Positions 45,451 to 53,367 of a stretch of 64,000 nucleotides of DNA are shown here, one piece after another (within the stretch, counting starts at the first letter, position 1; every line of letters starts with the position of its first letter). The notes beneath the pieces are model-generated. The model saw nothing but the letters and a program-made list of their open reading frames with translations, ran no database searches and was not told the origin of the DNA. The stretch covers positions 1-64,000 of the forward strand of contig JAAFJO010000008.1 of the NCBI GenBank assembly GCA_013298145.1, in the 5' to 3' direction. The DNA comes from Betaproteobacteria bacterium (GTDB taxonomy: Bacteria; Pseudomonadota; Gammaproteobacteria; Burkholderiales; Casimicrobiaceae). A program made the translations under genes and the position numbers.

Positions 45451-45882
45451 TTACGCGCGCATGATCTCGCGCTCGCTGCGCTCACACAGCTCTTCGATCA
45501 CGTTCTCGATCAAATCGCTTTCAACCATGTAGGGGTTGAAGCCCGAACCATCGCGCCAACGAGAAGACTCAGGCGCCGCTGACGACAGCTCGCTCGAATA
45601 GCCCATGTGCCACTCGGGGAACAATCGTCGCCAAGGCTCGACGTAGCGCAGGATCACCGGTTCGCTGTGGCGTTCATCGCGCGCGATTTTGTTGTACAGA
45701 AAATTGACTTCAACCCGATCACCCTCCAAACATTGCAGTGCAAATTTGGGCGAAATACACAAGAAACCAGTAATCCCGGTTTCAGCGTTGTTGCGCTCGG
45801 ATGCGCTCAAAATGCCTTGGGTTTGCGCCTTGGTGAGCGGTGCGGCGAGATGGCTTGCGTAGATGAGACGAACTAACTTCAT
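45451..45882 (-). CDS. BLUF-domain blue-light photoreceptor
   Basis: 143-residue protein: BLUF flavin-binding domain (about 1-95) plus a short acidic helical tail. Key residues are in place: Tyr8 in LIYAS, Asn32 in RNNAETGITGF, Gln50 in FALQCLEG, and Trp91/Met93 in EWHMGY. ATG 45882 is preferred to the frame start at 45933, since MKLVRLIYAS is the family N-terminus. No output domain or adjacent effector gene; short BLUF proteins act by protein-protein contact. Confidence 0.93.
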   Translation of the reverse strand: MKLVRLIYASHLAAPLTKAQTQGILSASERNNAETGITGFLCISPKFALQCLEGDRVEVNFLYNKIARDERHSEPVILRYVEPWRRLFPEWHMGYSSELSSAAPESSRWRDGSGFNPYMVESDLIENVIEELCERSEREIMRA

Positions 45883-46131
45883 GACGACTCCGTGACGAAT
45901 ACTGCACGCTCGAGCGCTACCCAGCAAGAACAAGGCATTTTCGGGGCGTGAATCGTTGCGCTCATTGCGAGCGCACGAAACGCTTGCAATTACGCAAACA
46001 ATAGTCTAGAGGTAGCGCCCATGGACACGCCAGCCGTAGACAGCGAGTTTTTTGTCCAAGGATGCGGCCGTCAGGTCAAGCGACTGCGCATTTTCTCAAG
46101 CGCGGCAGTTAGCGATTCGATCGGTCGCCGT

Positions 46132-46833
46132 TTACTTCTTCTGATTGCCAAACAGCAGGCGTTTGGCTTCGTCGGATTGACCACTGGGTTGGGTGTTCAA
46201 GTTTTTGGCGATCGCATAAGCGCGCTCGGTCGCCGGGCGCGTTTTGATCGCGTCAAACCAGCGTTTAAGATTTGGAAAGTCGGCAAGGTTTTGTTGCTGA
46301 CGTTCATGCGGAACGATCCATGGGTAGCAGGCCATATCCGCGATTGAATACGCGCCCGCCAAAAACTCTCGATCCGCTAAACGTTGATCTAGCACGCCGT
46401 AGAGCCGCGCCGTTTCATTCACGTAGCGATTGATCGCGTAGGGAAGTTTTTCTGGCGCATACATATTGAAATGATGATTCTGACCGGCCATCGGGCCCAA
46501 TCCGCCCATTTGCCAGAAGAGCCACTGAATCGCTTCCTTGCGCCAGTACGCATTTTTTCGATCAAGGAATTTTTTTGATTTATCGGCCAGGTACATGAGG
46601 ATGGCTCCGCTCTCGAACAACGCGAGCGCTTCGCCCTGCGGCATCGCCTGCATCGGTTTGTGATCGACGATGGCAGGAATCCGGTTGTTCGGTGCGATTT
46701 TCAAAAACGCGGGATCGAACTGCGCGCCTTTGCCGATATTCACCGGAATCACACGGTATTTCATGCCCGCCTCTTCCAGCATCATCGTGATTTTGTGGCC
46801 GTTGGGCGTGGTCCAATAGTAAAGATCGATCAT
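46132..46833 (-). CDS. Glutathione S-transferase family protein (YfcG-like)
   Basis: 233 residues: thioredoxin-fold N-domain (MIDLYYWTTPNGHKITMMLEE, NNRIPAIVDH with the cis-Pro, GEALALFESGAILMYLA) and an all-helical C-domain (GGLGPMAGQNHHFNMYAPEKLPYAINRY, FLAGAYSIADMACYPWI). The TTPNGHKI active site and GGLGPMAGQ match the YfcG/YghU (Nu-class) group, which reduce disulfides using two glutathiones. Interesting neighbour to a glutathionylspermidine synthase-like gene 1.1 kb away. Confidence 0.92.
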   Translation of the reverse strand: MIDLYYWTTPNGHKITMMLEEAGMKYRVIPVNIGKGAQFDPAFLKIAPNNRIPAIVDHKPMQAMPQGEALALFESGAILMYLADKSKKFLDRKNAYWRKEAIQWLFWQMGGLGPMAGQNHHFNMYAPEKLPYAINRYVNETARLYGVLDQRLADREFLAGAYSIADMACYPWIVPHERQQQNLADFPNLKRWFDAIKTRPATERAYAIAKNLNTQPSGQSDEAKRLLFGNQKK

Positions 46834-46982
46834 GGTTGCTCCGAAAAACGCGATTAGTTCAAAGTTTAGGCGGTGTGCGCGCTTTGCAACATTGCGTCAT
46901 CGCGTTCAGCATCGGCGCGTTATTTGCTTGAATTCGGGGGAGTCGTCCCCCACTATTCGATAAACGTCCTTCGGAGTTTTCG

Positions 46983-47294
46983 ATGCCAGCACCGTTTAGC
47001 GCCCCTCTCGCCACCTTCAATCCCGATCTCGCAAACTTGCATGACAAGTTAACGATCGCCATGAACGAAGCGAGCTACGTGCAAATCGACGAGGCGGTAT
47101 TCGCGGCCGACTACCTTCACGCGCCCGACGAGTTCACGCGGCCCGATGACGTGCTTGTTGAAGGTACGCGCGACGACGCTGAACTCTTGCTGCTGCAGCG
47201 CGATTTCGAGGGCGCGACGCTCGATGATGATGGCGATATCGTGCTTGCCGACGGCACCACAGTGCGGTTTCTGCGCTCTGCCATGGTGCACTGA
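46983..47294 (+). CDS. Small acidic protein of unknown function
   Basis: 103-residue acidic, soluble protein that I do not recognise. No signal peptide or TM. The C-terminal part (TLDDDGDIVLADGTTVRFLRSA) looks like a small beta-rich unit. ATG 46983 is preceded by CGGAG at usable distance, and codon use resembles neighbours. It points the same way as the DUF1190/GspS-like/DUF350 genes, 95 bp upstream of the first, so it may belong to that unit. Confidence 0.6.
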   Translation: MPAPFSAPLATFNPDLANLHDKLTIAMNEASYVQIDEAVFAADYLHAPDEFTRPDDVLVEGTRDDAELLLLQRDFEGATLDDDGDIVLADGTTVRFLRSAMVH

Positions 47295-47389
47295 GCGCGT
47301 TAGCTTCAGTTAGTGGAAATAAATCCACGATCCTAAGTTTCTATTTGCGGCGTCCGTCCCCGCGTGCCAGAATCGCGAAGGGAGGGTTT

Positions 47390-47824
47390 ATGGACGATCG
47401 AACGTCGCAGTCGAACACCGAAGTTGAGTCTCAGTTAGCGATGCCCGCGCGCGCGCGGAAAATGCGCAAGACGGCGCGCCTTCAGCTCGTGCTAATCAGT
47501 GCCGCAGCGGCCTCGCTGGTTGGTTGCGGTCGACTTGAAAACGACACCACGAGCCGAGACGTCTACGCCAACCTCGAAGAGTGTCGCGCCGATTGGGGCA
47601 ACCCAGAGGATTGCGAAGAGATCGACGAGAAGCGCTCAGCCACGGGCACGCGTTCGTTCTACGGCCCGCGCTACACCTCGCGCACTGGTTCCTCGGGTGG
47701 CTACTCGACGACCACTCGCCCTGGCTCACGCGCAAAAGGCACCGTGAGCAGCGGCGCAAACGCGTCACGCGGCGGTTTTGGCTCGTCAAGCTCGCGTCAC
47801 AGCAGCTCGTCTTATTCCGGCTAG
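47390..47824 (+). CDS. DUF1190 (YgiB/YjfM-like) lipoprotein
   Basis: 144-residue probable lipoprotein. Basic stretch KMRKTARL, hydrophobic helix and lipobox SLVGC give a lipidated Cys near 46. The DUF1190-like DVYANLEECRADWGNPEDCE segment follows, then a Gly/Ser-rich tail. ATG 47390 has GGGAGG just upstream; internal ATGs nearer the lipobox lack a good site. In enterobacteria the homologue ygiB pairs with ygiC, and the same pairing is seen here. Confidence 0.85.
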   Translation: MDDRTSQSNTEVESQLAMPARARKMRKTARLQLVLISAAAASLVGCGRLENDTTSRDVYANLEECRADWGNPEDCEEIDEKRSATGTRSFYGPRYTSRTGSSGGYSTTTRPGSRAKGTVSSGANASRGGFGSSSSRHSSSSYSG

Positions 47825-47933
47825 CGCGAAGCCATAGCGTGCGGGGCGTTTGAAATTTTTCACGCGCAGCTTGGTACACGCTATGACACGTTGCTAAACC
47901 CACTCTCTTTACGCCCATTCCCACGAAGCATCG

Positions 47934-49061
47934 ATGAAACGCGAAAAGTGTCCCGTTCGGCCCCATTGGCAAAAGCGTTGCGAAGACGCGGGCTTTTCCT
48001 TTCATTCAATTGACGGTCTTTATTGGGACGAGGGCAATTGCTATCGGTTTAGCTCTGCCCAGATCGATGATCTCGAACATGCAACCATCGAGCTCTACAA
48101 GCTATGCATGGATGCCGCGGAACACATCATCACGAAAGAGCGCTTCGCTGAGCTCGCTATTCCACAAGCCTCGTGGGCTTTGATTCGTGAGAGCTGGAAT
48201 GAGGATCATCCCTCGCTCTTCGGGCGATTTGATTTCGCGTGGAACGGCTCCGGTCCGCCCAAGCTTTTGGAATTCAATGCTGACACACCAACTTCGTTGA
48301 TTGAGGCGAGTGTTGCGCAGTGGCATTGGCTTGAAGATGTGAAGCCCGGTGCAGATCAGTTCAATTCGTTACATGAGAAGTTGATCGCGCAATGGAGCTG
48401 GCTCAAGTCGGTGCATGGCTACAACAACGTGCACTTCGCATGCGTCGCGGATAGCGAAGAAGATGGCGGCAACCTCGACTATCTGCGCGACACCGCCATG
48501 CAAGCCGGAATCGAAGCGCCCTGGATTTCGATGGAGGAAATCGGCTGGGATAGCGCGACTTCCACCTTTGTTGATCTCGAAGGGGATCGCATTGAAACGC
48601 TCTTCAAACTCTATCCGTGGGAATGGATGCTCGCCGATGAGTTTGGTGACAATCTGCGCCGCACGCGCATGAATGTGATTGAGCCCGCATGGAAAATGGT
48701 GCTCGCGAACAAAGGTTTGCTGCCGATTCTCTGGGAGCTCTTCCCCGACCATCCGCTTTTGCTTCCGGCGTCGTTTGAGCGCCATAAAGTGCTCGGCGAT
48801 TATGTGAAAAAGCCACTACTTTCGCGCGAAGGCGCGAACGTGGAAATTTACAAGGGCGGCGAAGTGATTCGCGCTGAGGGCACTTACGGCGAAGAAGGCT
48901 TTGTGTACCAGCAGTACACGCCCATCGCCAATTTCGACGGCAACTTCGTCACGATTGGATCATGGATCATTGGCGACGAGCCAGCGGGGATCGGTCTTCG
49001 CGAGGATGCCACCGAAATTACGATGAACACCTCACGTTTTTTGCCGCATTATTTTGAATAA
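47934..49061 (+). CDS. Glutathionylspermidine synthase-like ATP-grasp ligase (YgiC/YjfC-like)
   Basis: 375-residue ATP-grasp carbon-nitrogen ligase homologous to the synthetase half of glutathionylspermidine synthase, without the amidase half. Visible: GRFDFAWNGSGPPKLLEFNADTPTSLIEASVAQW near 99-131 (substrate and metal site), YPWEWML, LLPILWELFPDHPLLLPA, and YVKKPLLSREGANVEIYKGG. The true substrate of YgiC-type enzymes is not settled. Lies between the DUF1190 lipoprotein and DUF350 genes. Confidence 0.92.
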   Translation: MKREKCPVRPHWQKRCEDAGFSFHSIDGLYWDEGNCYRFSSAQIDDLEHATIELYKLCMDAAEHIITKERFAELAIPQASWALIRESWNEDHPSLFGRFDFAWNGSGPPKLLEFNADTPTSLIEASVAQWHWLEDVKPGADQFNSLHEKLIAQWSWLKSVHGYNNVHFACVADSEEDGGNLDYLRDTAMQAGIEAPWISMEEIGWDSATSTFVDLEGDRIETLFKLYPWEWMLADEFGDNLRRTRMNVIEPAWKMVLANKGLLPILWELFPDHPLLLPASFERHKVLGDYVKKPLLSREGANVEIYKGGEVIRAEGTYGEEGFVYQQYTPIANFDGNFVTIGSWIIGDEPAGIGLREDATEITMNTSRFLPHYFE

Positions 49062-49100
49062 TTGGCAGCCAACATTTATGACTTACTTCTGGGGAATGCT

Positions 49101-49514
49101 ATGAGCTACACCATCGGCGAATCCATCCGTTACGTGGATGATTTCTTGATTTATTTCGGGCTCGCGCTCGCACTCTTCATCGCGTTTTTCTTTGTCTACA
49201 CCGCCATCACGCCGTACAAAGAGCTGAAACTGATTCGTGATGGCAACACGGCTGCCGCAATTTCGCTCTCGGGCGCCATGATTGGTTTCGCTCTGCCAGT
49301 GGCAAGTACGGTGGCAAACGCCATCAATCTAGTCGATATGGTGGTATTTGCTGTCGTGGCCACCGTCGTCCAATTGATCGTATTTGTGATCGCAAGAATG
49401 TTGATGCCGGGATTGACGGGCTCAATCGAAGATGGCAACACTGCGAAGGCGACGTTTTTGGCCACAATCTCGATTTCGGTGGGTGTACTTAACGCGGCGG
49501 CCCTGGTCTACTAG
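49101..49514 (+). CDS. DUF350 (YjfL-like) membrane protein
   Basis: 137-residue inner-membrane protein with four hydrophobic helices (about 12-35, 47-70, 75-98, 115-137), DUF350 family. The ATG at 49101 has GGGGA upstream and replaces the TTG that directly follows the GspS-like stop. The trio DUF1190 / GspS-like / DUF350 resembles part of the E. coli yjf operon, where function is undefined. A bidirectional terminator lies at 49695-49722. Confidence 0.9.
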   Translation: MSYTIGESIRYVDDFLIYFGLALALFIAFFFVYTAITPYKELKLIRDGNTAAAISLSGAMIGFALPVASTVANAINLVDMVVFAVVATVVQLIVFVIARMLMPGLTGSIEDGNTAKATFLATISISVGVLNAAALVY

Positions 49515-49529
49515 ACCTGCATGGATTTG

Positions 49530-49680
49530 TAGCCCAGAAGATCTCGCCCTATTTTTATCGGGGTAAGCGCGAGTTAATCAAGTCTATCGACTTCTTCACT
49601 GACCGCCCTTTCCCCCCAACGCTAGCGGGCGCTAAAACAATTAGCTATAAGTTGATTTTGGATTTCGGTCATCTTGTAAA
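49530..49680. other. AT-rich GCTA-rich tract after the DUF350 gene
   Basis: CTCGC...GCGAG arms at 49543-49547 and 49569-49573 enclose a CCCT/GGGG stem. CGCCC (49604-49608) faces GGGCG (49627-49631) with GCTAGC between. AT-rich sequence with TTAGCTA follows. No gene. Confidence 0.5.
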
Positions 49681-49694
49681 GTCCGCTGCACAAT

Positions 49695-49722
49695 AAAAAA
49701 GCCCGCAAATGCGGGCTTTTTT
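49695..49722. terminator. Bidirectional terminator between DUF350 and rplY
   Basis: GCCCGC (49701-49706) pairs with GCGGGC (49711-49716) around AAAT; A-run 49695-49700 and T-run 49717-49722. Strong and symmetrical, between convergent genes. Confidence 0.95.
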
Positions 49723-49738
49723 CGCAGCAAGCAATTGC

Positions 49739-50416
49739 TTACTTCTTCTTCGCGTCTTTTGCTGGTGCAGCGGCGGCGGGCGCCTTCTGCTTCGATGCGG
49801 CAACCTCAGCGGCTGCAACAGGTGCGCCATCAGCCGGTGCAGCTTCTTCTGCAACCACCGACGCCGTTGCAAACACGATGTCTTTGTTGCGGCCGTGAAT
49901 CACAAGATCAACACCCGCTGGCAACTTCACGTCTCTTGCGTGGATCGAATCGCCGGCCTTCATGTCTTTCATGTCGATCTCGACGAAGCGCGGAAGATCC
50001 TTTGGCAAGCAGGAAATTTCCACTTCGTTCACGATGTGGTTCACCACCGCTGCAGAGAGTTTCACCGCTGGCGAAATGTCTTGGTTCACATAGTGGACCG
50101 GCACTTTCATGTGCAGTTTCTTATTGGCATCGACGCGCTGAAAGTCGATGTGAAGAATGATCTGCTTGAACGGGTGATATTGCACGTCGCGCAACAACAC
50201 CTGTGTTTTTGCGCTGCCGAGCGTCATCGAAAGAATCGAGCTGTGGAACTCTTCTTTCTTGAGCGCGTGCCAAAGTGGGTTGTGATCGAGCTCAATCATT
50301 TCCGGTTTTGCTTCGCCACCGTAGACGATGCCCGGTACTTTCGCTGCGCTACGAAGGCGGCGGCTCGCTCCGGTGCCCTGGTTCGTACGCGCGAATGCGG
50401 TGAATTCAGTTGCCAT
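49739..50416 (-). CDS. rplY: 50S ribosomal protein L25 (CTC form)
   Basis: 5S rRNA-binding ribosomal protein. 225 residues, the long form: an L25 domain (about 1-95, [26 protein letters not shown]) and a C-terminal beta domain (to about 185, [23 protein letters not shown]). An Ala/Lys-rich tail ends in KDAKKK. Downstream of prs, the standard pairing. Terminated by the hairpin at 49695-49722. Confidence 0.96.
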   Translation of the reverse strand: MATEFTAFARTNQGTGASRRLRSAAKVPGIVYGGEAKPEMIELDHNPLWHALKKEEFHSSILSMTLGSAKTQVLLRDVQYHPFKQIILHIDFQRVDANKKLHMKVPVHYVNQDISPAVKLSAAVVNHIVNEVEISCLPKDLPRFVEIDMKDMKAGDSIHARDVKLPAGVDLVIHGRNKDIVFATASVVAEEAAPADGAPVAAAEVAASKQKAPAAAAPAKDAKKK

Positions 50417-50587
50417 TTTTCAGTTACTCCAAAGATGAAACATAAACCTATGCTTCGGTTAATTTCGTCGTGACACCGCGACCAGTGTGACAACGAAAGC
50501 CCTCGCACATGTGCGCGAGGGAAAATCTAGCGGCTCGCCGGTGTTGTAACGCGCTCTATTGGGCGCGTTCGCAAAGCGTGCCTAGTC

Positions 50588-51547
50588 TTACTCGGTAAAC
50601 AACGAAGAAACGGAGTCTTCGTTCGAAATTCGCTGCATCGTTTCGGCGATCAATTGCGCGCTTGAAATCTGGCGAATCTTTCCAGTTTTGGCAAGTTCGC
50701 CCGCATCGCTGGAGAGTGGGATCGTATCGGTAACCACGAGCGAATCAAGCGATGGGCCGGCAATTCGCGCCGCCGCTTCGCCCGAAAGGACTGCATGCGT
50801 GCAGTACGCGATCACTTTCACTGCGCCGTTGTCTTTGAGCGCTTGCGCCGCTTTGCACAAGGTGTTCGCGGTATCGACGATGTCGTCCATGATCAAACAG
50901 GTACGTCCTTCGACGTCACCGATGATGTTCATCACCTCAGACACGTTAGCTTTAGGGCGACGTTTGTCGATGATCGCAAGATCAGTATCGAGTCGTTTCG
51001 CAACAGCGCGCGCACGCACGACGCCACCCACGTCAGGCGATACGACCAAGAGGTTTTCGTATTTCTGCTTCCAGATATCGGCGAGCAAAATCGGCGTCGC
51101 GTAAATATTGTCAACAGGAATATTGAAAAAGCCTTGGATTTGATCTGCGTGCAAATCCATCGTTAGCACGCGATCCACGCCCACGGCAGTGAGCATATCG
51201 GCCACCACCTTGGCCGAAATCGGAACGCGCGCTGAGCGAGGGCGACGATCTTGGCGGGCGTAGCCGAAATACGGCATCGCCGCGGTAATGCGGCCAGCGG
51301 AGGCGCGCTTCAACGCATCCACCATGATCACCAATTCCATCAGATTTTGATTGGTGGGCGCGCAAGTCGACTGCAGGACGAAAACGTCTTTACCGCGCAC
51401 GTTTTCGAGGATTTCGATATCGCATTCGCCATCGGAGAACGCCGAAACTTTTGCCTTACCGAGACGCAGGCTCAGGTGTTCGACGACCGACTGCGCGAGC
51501 TTCACGTTCGCGTTACCGGTGAAAACCATCATGTCGTGGTAGCTCAT
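50588..51547 (-). CDS. prs: Ribose-phosphate pyrophosphokinase
   Basis: Makes PRPP for nucleotide, His and Trp synthesis. 319 residues with [49 protein letters not shown], the [19 protein letters not shown] flexible loop region and the PRPP loop [21 protein letters not shown] 51547. Preceded by the terminator of the tRNA-Gln transcript, so it has its own promoter or depends on read-through. A partial hairpin at 50500-50521 follows it, before rplY. Confidence 0.97.
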   Translation of the reverse strand: MSYHDMMVFTGNANVKLAQSVVEHLSLRLGKAKVSAFSDGECDIEILENVRGKDVFVLQSTCAPTNQNLMELVIMVDALKRASAGRITAAMPYFGYARQDRRPRSARVPISAKVVADMLTAVGVDRVLTMDLHADQIQGFFNIPVDNIYATPILLADIWKQKYENLLVVSPDVGGVVRARAVAKRLDTDLAIIDKRRPKANVSEVMNIIGDVEGRTCLIMDDIVDTANTLCKAAQALKDNGAVKVIAYCTHAVLSGEAAARIAGPSLDSLVVTDTIPLSSDAGELAKTGKIRQISSAQLIAETMQRISNEDSVSSLFTE

Positions 51548-51584
51548 GGTCGTCTTACGTGCGCGAAGCGTGAATGGCGTTATC

Positions 51585-51620
51585 GAAAAAAAAGCGGTCT
51601 TGCAAACTTCAAAGACCGCT
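51585..51620 (-). terminator. Intrinsic terminator after tRNA-Gln
   Basis: AGCGGTCTT (51593-51601) pairs with AAGACCGCT (51612-51620). The minus strand continues into a T-run (A-run at 51585-51592 on plus). It lies 18 bp past the tRNA 3' end and 38 bp before the prs ATG. Confidence 0.9.
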
Positions 51621-51637
51621 TTTCAGGCATTAGGATT

Positions 51638-51712
51638 TGGCAGGGGAGGAAGGGATCGAACCTACGCATACCGGAATCAAAATCCGGTGCCTTACCACTT
51701 GGCGACTCCCCT
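51638..51712 (-). tRNA. tRNA-Gln (anticodon TTG)
   Basis: On the minus strand a full cloverleaf can be folded: acceptor AGGGGAG/CTCCCCT, D arm with GTCGCCAAGTGGTAAGGC, and anticodon stem CCGGA/TCCGG with the seven-base loop TTTTGAT giving anticodon TTG. The T arm has GGTTCGATCC. CCA is encoded (51638-51640). 75 nt including CCA. Usual position between ispE and prs. Confidence 0.97.
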
Positions 51713-51794
51713 ACACACGACGTCGCTTGCAAACAAGCTGGCCGTTGATCGCCTCACCGCCGCGCGATTACTCACACGTCTGTTCAGCGAAGCC

Positions 51795-52655
51795 CTAAAT
51801 TATAGAAGATTTTGCGAAGTCGTGAAGGGGGTGACGATCGATAGAGTGAACTGCCCAGGCATCGAAAGACTGCGCATGCAGTTTCGCGAGCGTCGCGTGA
51901 ACGGCCGAATTCCCGGCCACTGGGGCGAAGTAGGCGCTGCCCGAACCCGTCATGCGGGGCGTCAAGCCCGCGTCGGTCATTTCGCGCACTAAAGTCCTTG
52001 TGATCGGGGCTATCAGCTCAGCGACCGACTGTAAGTTATTTATTCCGCTTGCCCAATTAAATTGGGCACTAGCGCTTGAAGCCTGATTTCTGTCCAATAA
52101 TGGATGACGAAATACTTCGAGCGTGGGAATGCCAACGCGCGGGTGCGCCAAAACGAATTGGGCGCGCGGCAAGGTGATAGTTCGCAGCGCGTCACCGATT
52201 CCGGTCATGATTGCCCCCCGCCCGTGCACGAAAAATGGGACGTCGGCACCTAAAGTCACGCCGATTTGCATCACCACTTCGCGCGAGAGATTCAAGCGCC
52301 AGAGGCGGTTCAATCCCAACAAGGTCGTGGCAGCGTCTGAGCTTCCGCCCCCCAAGCCGGCCCCCTGAGGAATTCGCTTGGTCAATCGAATGTCGACCCC
52401 GAGCCGCGCGCGCGTGTCGCCTACATAGACCCGCAACGCGCGTGCCGCCCGGCAAGCGAGATCGTTTTCCTCCGAGATTCCAGCCGGAGGATCAATCAAT
52501 ACAACCTTACCGTCTTCGCGCGTCGTGAGTTCTACCGTGTCAGCGAGCGAAACGAGCACCATCACCGATTCAAGCAAGTGATAGCCGTCCTCGCGCCGGC
52601 CCACGACATGCAGGAATGTGTTGATTTTGGCGGGCGCGGGAAGAATGAGTTTCAC
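51795..52655 (-). CDS. ispE: 4-(cytidine 5'-diphospho)-2-C-methyl-D-erythritol kinase
   Basis: GHMP kinase of the MEP isoprenoid pathway. 286 residues: LPAPAKINTFLHVVGRREDGYHLLESVM at the N-terminus, PQGAGLGGGSSDAATTLLGL as ATP-binding glycine motif, and MTGSGSAYFA near the C-terminus. A perfect 17-bp palindrome (52051-52067) with local AT-rich sequence is embedded in frame at the segment FNWASGINN. Downstream of lolB by 82 bp, upstream of tRNA-Gln. Confidence 0.96.
   Translation of the reverse strand: MKLILPAPAKINTFLHVVGRREDGYHLLESVMVLVSLADTVELTTREDGKVVLIDPPAGISEENDLACRAARALRVYVGDTRARLGVDIRLTKRIPQGAGLGGGSSDAATTLLGLNRLWRLNLSREVVMQIGVTLGADVPFFVHGRGAIMTGIGDALRTITLPRAQFVLAHPRVGIPTLEVFRHPLLDRNQASSASAQFNWASGINNLQSVAELIAPITRTLVREMTDAGLTPRMTGSGSAYFAPVAGNSAVHATLAKLHAQSFDAWAVHSIDRHPLHDFAKSSII
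52051..52067. repeat. 17-bp palindrome inside ispE
   Basis: GCCCAATT-A-AATTGGGC, an exact 8-bp inverted repeat within coding sequence. One base differs from 18847-18863 and two from 56144-56160, both intergenic. Confidence 0.8.
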
Positions 52656-52737
52656 GAACGGGCGACGCTAACGCGATGCGAGACACAACCCCGGATTTTG
52701 CCGAATGCCGCCCGGTGTCGCGCTTCGCCCGGGCGCG

Positions 52738-53367
52738 CTATTTCGTGGAAAACTCATCAAACACCCAGCGAATCTCGGTCGCCTCTGCTGGGCCAGCGGC
52801 ATCAAACGCCCAGCGCATCCGGCGAACAAAGCGCGCGCCTTCATCAAACCGAGCGCTAATCACAACACTCCATCCGGATTCGCTGAACGACTCAACATTT
52901 GAATTAGAGTCCACGACTGTCGGCGTGCGGCCATCCGCGGGGATGCCTTGAAGCCAGGAAAAAAACTGTGCGTCAGAGATCGAGATTTCAATAAATCCGC
53001 GCAGCAATTCTGCAAAATTTTCGGCTTCGCGTCGACTGCCGTCGCCAAAAACACCAACCACGCGACCGCCAGCAACGCGCTCAATTCGCGCGAGCTGTGC
53101 GCCCGTTGGCGTGAACAAATCGAGCGTCGTTGCGCGCGCATCAACCGAGTAGCGAAACTGACCCGTGCCACTTTGATCGCCGCGCCGCGCCGAAAACCGA
53201 CCGGCAACGCTAAATTCATTCAGCCGGACGGGTGCGTTCGCGGCGGTGATCGCGCTGGCTTCGCTGTGCGAAGTCACGCCGGGCATTGGCACCGTAGCGC
53301 AGCCGGTGAGGCCGAGGATCGCCCCAAGCAACAAAAACCAGTTAATGCGCAAGCGCGCGGCGCTCAC
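52738..53367 (-). CDS. lolB: Outer membrane lipoprotein receptor LolB
   Basis: Accepts lipoproteins from LolA and inserts them into the outer membrane. 209 residues: signal with lipobox GLTGC (lipidated Cys 23), then the LolB fold (LNEFSVAGRFSARRGDQSGTGQFRY, LDLFTPTGAQLARIER, FFSWLQGIPADGRTP). Its ATG overlaps the stop of the upstream TPR gene by 4 bases. The TPR-lolB-ispE order is common in betaproteobacteria. Confidence 0.93.
   Translation of the reverse strand: MSAARLRINWFLLLGAILGLTGCATVPMPGVTSHSEASAITAANAPVRLNEFSVAGRFSARRGDQSGTGQFRYSVDARATTLDLFTPTGAQLARIERVAGGRVVGVFGDGSRREAENFAELLRGFIEISISDAQFFSWLQGIPADGRTPTVVDSNSNVESFSESGWSVVISARFDEGARFVRRMRWAFDAAGPAEATEIRWVFDEFSTK

Noticed and set aside
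49709..50473. 254-codon plus-strand ORF rich in Cys and His
   Set aside because: Antisense to rplY; composition is a shadow of the Ala/Lys-rich L25 tail.
50500..50521. Terminator after prs
   Set aside because: CCCTCGC/GCGAGGG can pair but with a bulged interior and no T-run, so I do not call it.
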